Made by a program: the position numbers and the translations under genes
Notes under the pieces: generated by a model
What the model was told of the DNA's origin: nothing
What the model saw: only the letters and a program-made list of their open reading frames with translations
The model's database searches: none
Shown: positions 35,133-39,744 of the stretch, piece after piece
Layout: every line of letters begins with the position of its first letter
Numbering within the stretch: position 1 is the stretch's first letter
Source of the DNA: Alphaproteobacteria bacterium
Lineage (GTDB): Bacteria; Pseudomonadota; Alphaproteobacteria; JAPYRI01
DNA length: 39,744 nucleotides
Assembly (NCBI GenBank): GCA_029941135.1
Contig: JAPYRI010000018.1
Span: 1 to 39,744 of the forward strand
Reading direction: 5' to 3'

Positions 35133-35639
35133 TTAACGGGAGTCCCGGGGCGTGTGCCCATCAATCCGGCGGGCATCGCCTCCCTCAGCCTTATTTTTAT
35201 CCGCGTCGTCGTTCACCACTTGATACTCGCCATCAATGACGGGGTCGCCTGAGCCCCGGTGCTTGTCGTGGGAGACCGGCTTTTGAAACGCATTGCGCGC
35301 CATAACGGCACGTCGCAATACAAGCCGCAAGGGCGGCACCAACAGGAGGCCGCCTATCCCATCGGTGACAAATCCTGGGGTCAGTAACAGCACCCCCGCG
35401 ACAGCCAAGCACAGTCCGTCAAACGCCTCTTCCAGGGGAAACTCGTTTCGTTGCAGGCTCAATCTCGCCCGGGTAAGGATCGCAAGTCCCTGGGCCCGGA
35501 CTAATGAAACACCGAAACCAGCGGTTAAAATAATCGCGCCGACGGTCGGCCAGGTGCCGATGGCGCCGCCAACCTCAATAAAAACGGCGAACTCAAGGGC
35601 GGGAAACAGCAGAAAAATGATAAGAAGAAGAAGGGGCAT
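35133..35639 (-). CDS. fxsA: FxsA family membrane protein
   Basis: FxsA is a small inner-membrane protein; in E. coli its overproduction reduces F-plasmid exclusion of phage T7, and its normal role is unclear. The protein has 168 aa. Hydrophobic segments are the N-terminal LLLLIIFLLFPALEFAVFIE, TVGAIILTAGFGVSLVRAQG and LCLAVAGVLLLTPGFVTDGI followed by GGLLLVPPLRLVL. The LLTPGFVTD-x-x-G motif is the family hallmark. A hydrophilic C-terminal tail follows from about residue 115. It is divergent from the Tim44-like gene and sits upstream of secB, an order also seen in related bacteria. Confidence 0.92.
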   Translation of the reverse strand: MPLLLLIIFLLFPALEFAVFIEVGGAIGTWPTVGAIILTAGFGVSLVRAQGLAILTRARLSLQRNEFPLEEAFDGLCLAVAGVLLLTPGFVTDGIGGLLLVPPLRLVLRRAVMARNAFQKPVSHDKHRGSGDPVIDGEYQVVNDDADKNKAEGGDARRIDGHTPRDSR

Positions 35640-35867
35640 GGTTGTGATGTCAGAAAAAATTACTTATCTAGGAATGGTGAAAGTCTGTGTGGACCCAGTG
35701 AGCAGGCTGTTTAAGGGACTTATAATCGCCGGGTGCGGTTAAACTTAAACGCAGGTTAACTGGACCCGGAGGGCACGACCCGCTAACATTGTTGGACCAC
35801 AGGGCGAAGTGTAGCATTAGTCGGCAATTGGGCCATAGTCCACTGATCAAAGCCAGAGGCGCAAAGC

Positions 35868-36545
35868 ATGAATGAAGGCTTCCAATTTCTGGAAATCATA
35901 TTCCTCGCCATGGTCGCGGGGTTTATTGCCTTGCGCTTGCGCGGCGTACTGGGCCGGCGCACGGGGCATGAGCGTCCGCCCAACGAAGCCAATCAACGGC
36001 GGCGCTATGAAGTCGAGAAAAACGACGACAATGTGGTCCAGCTCGACCCAGGACAAAGCGACTCGGAAGACCCGGAAGCGGAGGCTGACAACTCTCTGCA
36101 AGGTGCGCTTAGGCGGATCATGGCCGAAGACCGGGATTTCTCGGTCAATCGGTTTCTTGACGGGTCGCGGGCGGCTTATCGTCTGATCGTGACGGCATTT
36201 GCTGACGGCGACAAAACTGCCCTGCAGAACCGGTTGAATGAGCATGTGTTTGAAGATTTCGCCGCTATCATAGATCGTCGGGAGAAGAACGGGCAAACCG
36301 CCACGGCCGACATTGAAGGCGAAACCGAAGCCGAGGTTGCCGGGGCACAATTCGACGATGGGGTTGCCGATATCACGGTCAAATTTGTCAGCCAATTGAT
36401 CCGGGTGACCCGCGATGAAGATGGCGCGGTGATCGAAGGACATCCGACCCTTGCCCAGGAAACCACCGATATTTGGTCGTTCAGACGGGACGTTCGGGAC
36501 CGGGACCCCAATTGGTTGCTGGTGTCCACCCGGAGCGCCGACTGA
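35868..36545 (+). CDS. Tim44-like domain protein
   Basis: This protein (225 aa) has an N-terminal membrane anchor (FQFLEIIFLAMVAGFIALRL), an acidic, flexible linker (about 45-80) and a C-terminal Tim44-like domain. The domain starts LRRIMAEDRDFSVNRFLDGS and includes RAAYRLIVTAFADGDKTALQ, EHVFEDFAAIIDRRE, ADITVKFVSQLIRVTRDEDG and TTDIWSFRRDVRDRDPNWLL. Mitochondrial Tim44 recruits import Hsp70; the bacterial homologue in alphaproteobacteria (TimA) is membrane-associated with an unsettled role. Placement near secB and fxsA, and ahead of mltA, is conserved in the group. Confidence 0.92.
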   Translation: MNEGFQFLEIIFLAMVAGFIALRLRGVLGRRTGHERPPNEANQRRRYEVEKNDDNVVQLDPGQSDSEDPEAEADNSLQGALRRIMAEDRDFSVNRFLDGSRAAYRLIVTAFADGDKTALQNRLNEHVFEDFAAIIDRREKNGQTATADIEGETEAEVAGAQFDDGVADITVKFVSQLIRVTRDEDGAVIEGHPTLAQETTDIWSFRRDVRDRDPNWLLVSTRSAD

Positions 36546-36559
36546 TAACAGCGAAGACC

Positions 36560-37930
36560 GTGGCCGTCCGCCCAGCACTCCAACGGGATATCGGCAGGCT
36601 TGTCGCATTGGGGATCATCCTGATCGCCGTCGTCGCCGTCGTTTATGTATGGCGACTGACGCCGCCGTCCACCGAGCCTCCAGTGTCGCCCGAGCAGGCC
36701 GATGCCCGCCAATTGAAGGGTGCCACGTTTGGCCAACTGCGCGGGTGGGGGGCCGATGATCATGCCCTTACACTGGTTGCGTTTCAGCGGTCGTGCGCGA
36801 GTTGGCGAAAAGCGCCTGACAACAAGTCGCTGAAGATGGCCGGCACCGTGGCGGATTGGCGCGGCGTATGTGATGCGGCACGCGCGGTTGCCGCCAACGT
36901 TCAAGAGCCCGAGGATGAGGCTGGGGCGGCGGGGAAGTTGACGGATAAAACCAGGGCGCGTGCGTTTTTTGAAACTTGGTTTGAGCCGTTTGAGGTGTCG
37001 AATAACGGCGACCCTGAGGGGTTGTTTACCGCCTACTTTCAAATCGAAGTCGATGGCCGGCGGGGGGCAACAGATCCCCTGCAGGTACCGCTTTACGCGC
37101 GGCCTCCGGATCTCGTGCAAGTGGACTTGGGAAAGTTCCGAGCTGAATACTCCGGGCGCAGCATTGCCGGCCGGGTCGAGGACGGTCGACTCCATCCCTA
37201 TTTGCCCCGCCGGCGGATCGACCAAGGCGCTCTCAATGACCAAAACTTGGAACTAGTGTGGGTCGACAACCCGGTGGATGCTTTTTTTCTCCATATCCAG
37301 GGGTCGGGACGCGTGCGTCTGCCGGATGGGGACATAGTGCGAGTGGGTTATGATGGCACCAATGGGCACAGCTACACGACCGTTGGCAATTTGATGGTAA
37401 AGCGGGGCCTTCTGCCGCCGGGCGCGGCGTCCATGCAGGGTATCCGCCAATGGATCGGCGAGAATCCGAAGGCCGGCGCCGCCCTCATGGCCGAAAACGC
37501 ACGCTATGTGTTTTTCCGATTGCTTGATGGGGATGAGCCCATCGGTGCCCAGGGCGTGGCGCTCACCGCCGGCCGGTCCTTAGCCGTCGATCGCAAATTT
37601 TTACCCCTAGGTGTGCCGCTCTGGTTGGATACGACGGCACCCGGTATTGACGGAGCGAAGCCTGCCCCCTTCCGGCGCTTGATGGTCGCTCAGGATACCG
37701 GCAGCGCCATTACCGGGCCGGTGCGCGGCGATATTTATTGGGGCACCGGGGCACACGCAGGCGCCGTCGCCGGGCGGATGAATTTCCCGGGGCGGTATTT
37801 TGTCTTGCTGCCTAAGCCGGTCGCCCTGCAGATTAACGGCTTGATGGCGAAAGGAGTTTTGCTGCCACCCTGTGCTAAGCTCGTGTCCTTCGCATTGAAA
37901 TATAATCAAAGGCATAGACCCTGCTCATGA
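36560..37930 (+). CDS. mltA: membrane-bound lytic murein transglycosylase A
   Basis: MltA cleaves peptidoglycan glycan strands. I place the start at GTG 36560 (456 aa), 14 bases after the Tim44-like gene; no strong Shine-Dalgarno is visible and the frame is open back into that gene. A signal anchor (LVALGIILIAVVAVVYVW) is followed by the MltA domain: GWGADDHALTLVAFQRSCAS, EGLFTAYFQIEVDGRR, VDAFFLHIQGSGRVRLPDGD and VGYDGTNGHSYTTVG. The 3D domain has RKFLPLGVPLWLDTTA, MVAQDTGSAITGPVRGDIYW and GAVAGRMNFPGRYFVLLPKP with the catalytic Asp. About 35 further residues extend past the usual end. It overlaps the next gene by four bases (ATGA). Confidence 0.93.
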   Translation: MAVRPALQRDIGRLVALGIILIAVVAVVYVWRLTPPSTEPPVSPEQADARQLKGATFGQLRGWGADDHALTLVAFQRSCASWRKAPDNKSLKMAGTVADWRGVCDAARAVAANVQEPEDEAGAAGKLTDKTRARAFFETWFEPFEVSNNGDPEGLFTAYFQIEVDGRRGATDPLQVPLYARPPDLVQVDLGKFRAEYSGRSIAGRVEDGRLHPYLPRRRIDQGALNDQNLELVWVDNPVDAFFLHIQGSGRVRLPDGDIVRVGYDGTNGHSYTTVGNLMVKRGLLPPGAASMQGIRQWIGENPKAGAALMAENARYVFFRLLDGDEPIGAQGVALTAGRSLAVDRKFLPLGVPLWLDTTAPGIDGAKPAPFRRLMVAQDTGSAITGPVRGDIYWGTGAHAGAVAGRMNFPGRYFVLLPKPVALQINGLMAKGVLLPPCAKLVSFALKYNQRHRPCS

Positions 37931-38721
37931 CCGCATCCTCAGAACCGCCCCTGCCCCCCTCAGAGAAACCCAGAGTTGCTCTTTTTGTCACCTGCCTTGC
38001 CGATCTTTTCCGGCCAACGGTTGGTTTCGCGGCGGTCAAGCTTCTCATGGACGCCGGGTGCGATGTGCACGTGCCCGATGCGCAAACCTGTTGCGGACAG
38101 CCGGCCTACAATGCTGGCGACCGGGCGGATGCAATCGGGATCGCCGAAAATGTGATCGCGGCTTTTCGCGGGTATGACTACTTGGTTGCTCCGTCGGGGT
38201 CCTGTGCGGCGATGATCCGCAAACATTACCCACGTTTGTTCGAAGACGACCCTGACCGACGTGAACCCGCCGGGGAACTGGCCGGGCGCACGTATGAGCT
38301 AACCTCATTTCTGGTGGACGTCCTGAAAGTCACCGATATCGAAGCGTCTTTTGAAGGCACGGTAACGTACCACGATGGCTGCTCGGGGTTGCGTGAAATG
38401 GGGGTGCGGGACCAGCCTCGCCAATTGCTTGCATCGGTCACCGGCCTCGAATTATTAGAGGCGCCGGAGGCTGAAACCTGTTGCGGGTTTGGCGGCACGT
38501 TTTGTGTGAAGTACCCGGAGGTTTCAACCGAGATTGCGCGCAAAAAGCTCGACGATGTAAAGCAAACAGGAGCGGATACCCTGCTTGCCGGGGACTTGGG
38601 GTGCCTGCTCAATTTGGCCGGAAAATTATCCCGTGACGGCGGTGGACCGCAAGTGCGGCACGTGGCCGAAGTGTTGGCGGGCCTTACCGATGGGCCCGCG
38701 ATAGGTGAGGGGTCGGGCTAA
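37927..38721 (+). CDS. lutA: LutA/YkgE-type (Fe-S)-binding protein
   Basis: This protein (264 aa) contains two CCG domains, the cysteine-rich modules of LutA, GlpC and heterodisulfide reductase subunit B: DAQTCCGQPAYNAGDRADAI and ETCCGFGGTFCVKYPEVSTE, each with associated earlier cysteines (FVTCLADLFRP and YHDGCSGLREMGVRDQP). LutA acts with LutB and LutC in oxidising L-lactate to pyruvate. The next gene is a LutB homologue three bases downstream, which supports the call. The start ATG 37927 overlaps mltA. Confidence 0.92.
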   Translation: MTASSEPPLPPSEKPRVALFVTCLADLFRPTVGFAAVKLLMDAGCDVHVPDAQTCCGQPAYNAGDRADAIGIAENVIAAFRGYDYLVAPSGSCAAMIRKHYPRLFEDDPDRREPAGELAGRTYELTSFLVDVLKVTDIEASFEGTVTYHDGCSGLREMGVRDQPRQLLASVTGLELLEAPEAETCCGFGGTFCVKYPEVSTEIARKKLDDVKQTGADTLLAGDLGCLLNLAGKLSRDGGGPQVRHVAEVLAGLTDGPAIGEGSG

Positions 38722-38724
38722 ACG

Positions 38725-39744
38725 ATGGAACTTTCAAGCCGCGATTTCGAAGAAAAAGCGCGTAACGCCCTTAAAGACCCGGATCTCCAAATTGCGTTGC
38801 AGCGGATCGAGAAAGGGTTCGGCCACTTGCGCATTGCCGCCAGCAAAGGACTGCCTGAGTTCGAGACGTTGCGTGACGAAGGCCGCGACATCAAAAATCA
38901 TGTGCTTGAGAACCTGGATCATTACCTGGTGCGCTTTGAAGAAAAGGTGCTGGCGTCGGGTGGACAGGTGCATTGGTGTGGTGACTCGGATGAGGCGCGG
39001 GCAACAATATTGAAATTATGCCGGGACGCTGACGCCAAGACCGTAACCAAGGGCAAATCCATGATCGCCGAAGAAATCGGCATCAATAAATATCTTGAAG
39101 ATAATGGAATTGCGCCCATTGAAACCGACATGGGCGAATACATTATTCAGTTGGCGGATGAAACGCCGAGCCACTTGCTCGGTCCCGCGCTTCACAAAAC
39201 CCGCGAACAAATCACCGAACTGTTTTATGAGCAGCACCAAAAATATGGTCGCAACGCGCGCCTGACCGAGGGGCGCGAGCTGATCAACGAAGCCCGGGGC
39301 ATATTGCGCGAAAAGTATTTCGCCGCCGATGTGGGCATCACCGGGGCAAACTTTCTGATCGCCGAAACCGGCTCCACGGTGATCGTGACCAACGAAGGCA
39401 ACGGGGATCTCACCCAATTGCTGCCCAAAATGCATATTGTCATTGCTTCGCTTGAGAAGGTGGTGCCGACCCTTGAAGACGCAAGCACTCTGTTGCGCTT
39501 GCTGGCACGCTCAGCTACCGGACAGGAAATGTCGGTCTATACCACTTTCTCGACTGGCCCCCGGCGGGAAGATGATCTGGATGGCCCGGCCGCGTTTCAC
39601 GTGGTTCTGCTGGATAATGGACGCTCCAAATTATTGGGCGGCCCGTTTCAAGAAGTCCTGCGCTGCATTCGGTGCGCGGCCTGCATGAATACCTGCCCGG
39701 TCTACGGCGCTGTGGGGGGGCATGCCTATGGGGCAGTATATATG
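38725..39744 (+). CDS. lutB: LutB-type lactate utilization iron-sulfur protein (3' end beyond window)
   Basis: This frame runs open from ATG 38725 to the window edge (340 codons) and is incomplete. The LUD domain is clear: ILKLCRDADAKTVTKGKSMI, EEIGINKYLEDNGIAPIETD, GEYIIQLADETPSHLLGPAL, DVGITGANFLIAETGSTVIV and TNEGNGDLTQLLPKMHIVIA. A 4Fe-4S ferredoxin motif follows with Cys314, Cys317, Cys320 and Cys324 in RCIRCAACMNTCPVYG. LutB probably carries electrons in L-lactate oxidation with LutA and LutC. It starts three bases after lutA, so the two form an operon. A LutC gene would be expected just outside the window, which I cannot see. Confidence 0.94.
   Translation, partial: MELSSRDFEEKARNALKDPDLQIALQRIEKGFGHLRIAASKGLPEFETLRDEGRDIKNHVLENLDHYLVRFEEKVLASGGQVHWCGDSDEARATILKLCRDADAKTVTKGKSMIAEEIGINKYLEDNGIAPIETDMGEYIIQLADETPSHLLGPALHKTREQITELFYEQHQKYGRNARLTEGRELINEARGILREKYFAADVGITGANFLIAETGSTVIVTNEGNGDLTQLLPKMHIVIASLEKVVPTLEDASTLLRLLARSATGQEMSVYTTFSTGPRREDDLDGPAAFHVVLLDNGRSKLLGGPFQEVLRCIRCAACMNTCPVYGAVGGHAYGAVYM

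Noticed and set aside
35721-35726. TATAAT hexamer between fxsA and the Tim44-like gene
   Set aside because: A perfect -10 sequence, but no acceptable -35 lies 16-18 bases upstream.
35847-36608. 253-aa minus-strand open frame opposite the Tim44-like gene
   Set aside because: The + strand protein has a clear Tim44 domain; this frame is its shadow.
36176-37243. 355-aa minus-strand open frame opposite the Tim44-like gene and mltA
   Set aside because: It spans two well-supported genes antisense and has no recognisable domain.
39594-39606. parS-like half site (GTTTCACGTGG) in lutB
   Set aside because: Only one half matches; the second arm is not complementary, so it is not a credible ParB site.

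Overview
This window looks like the replication-origin-proximal chromosome of an alphaproteobacterium, probably Rhodospirillales-like. The evidence is gene order and protein families: mnmE-mnmG-rsmG-parA-parB beside holA-lptE-leuS, a DUF3576 lipoprotein before leuS, hemE facing an RP001-type PPDK regulator, then maf-aroE-coaE-dnaQ, secB, fxsA, a Tim44-like gene and mltA. The DNA is moderately GC-rich, with a few striking AT-rich patches. I see no tRNA, rRNA, CRISPR array, insertion sequence or prophage.

Layout. 1-8.2 kb: an unrecognised ORF, a decayed exonuclease III gene, a small conserved ORF, an enoyl-CoA hydratase/isomerase homologue, an OmpR-type response regulator (-), a GTP cyclohydrolase II with a tandem repeat at its start, a hypothetical protein, a YkuD-type L,D-transpeptidase, yggS (-) and a ThiE/TenI-like gene. 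8.2-9.9 kb: a porin-like gene (-) and a 554-base gap with three 22-bp-spaced repeats. 9.9-14.8 kb (+): DUF3576 lipoprotein, leuS, lptE, holA. 14.8-21.6 kb (-): parB, parA, rsmG, mnmG, mnmE, a 2Fe-2S ferredoxin-like gene and a frameshifted DUF6489 gene, with two perfect parS sites. 21.8-26.1 kb (+): YyaL-type protein, ogt-type repair protein, dienelactone hydrolase, quinone oxidoreductase. 26.2-30.4 kb (-): rho, hemJ, hemH, hemE. 30.4-30.8 kb: likely oriC. 30.8-34.4 kb (+): PPDK regulator, maf, aroE, coaE, dnaQ. 34.5-35.6 kb (-): secB, fxsA. 35.9-39.7 kb (+): Tim44-like gene, mltA, lutA-like and lutB-like genes, the last cut by the window edge.

How the genes fit together. Origin, parS sites and ParAB form the chromosome start and segregation module. 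HemE, HemH and HemJ cover late heme synthesis. MnmE/MnmG modify the tRNA wobble uridine, and RsmG methylates 16S rRNA. LptE, the porin, MltA, the L,D-transpeptidase and SecB serve the envelope.

The window is mostly conserved housekeeping DNA. The points most worth a second look are: leuS has no ATG/GTG/TTG start where the conserved protein begins, only a well-placed ATC behind a strong Shine-Dalgarno; the DUF6489 gene is broken at an A6 tract in a way that a -1 slip would repair; xthA is a clear multi-lesion pseudogene; a 14-base G/C homopolymer sits in the rho leader; 22-bp-phased repeats lie upstream of the porin; a 15-bp tandem repeat carries ribA start codons; and hemE/RP001 flank a probable oriC.
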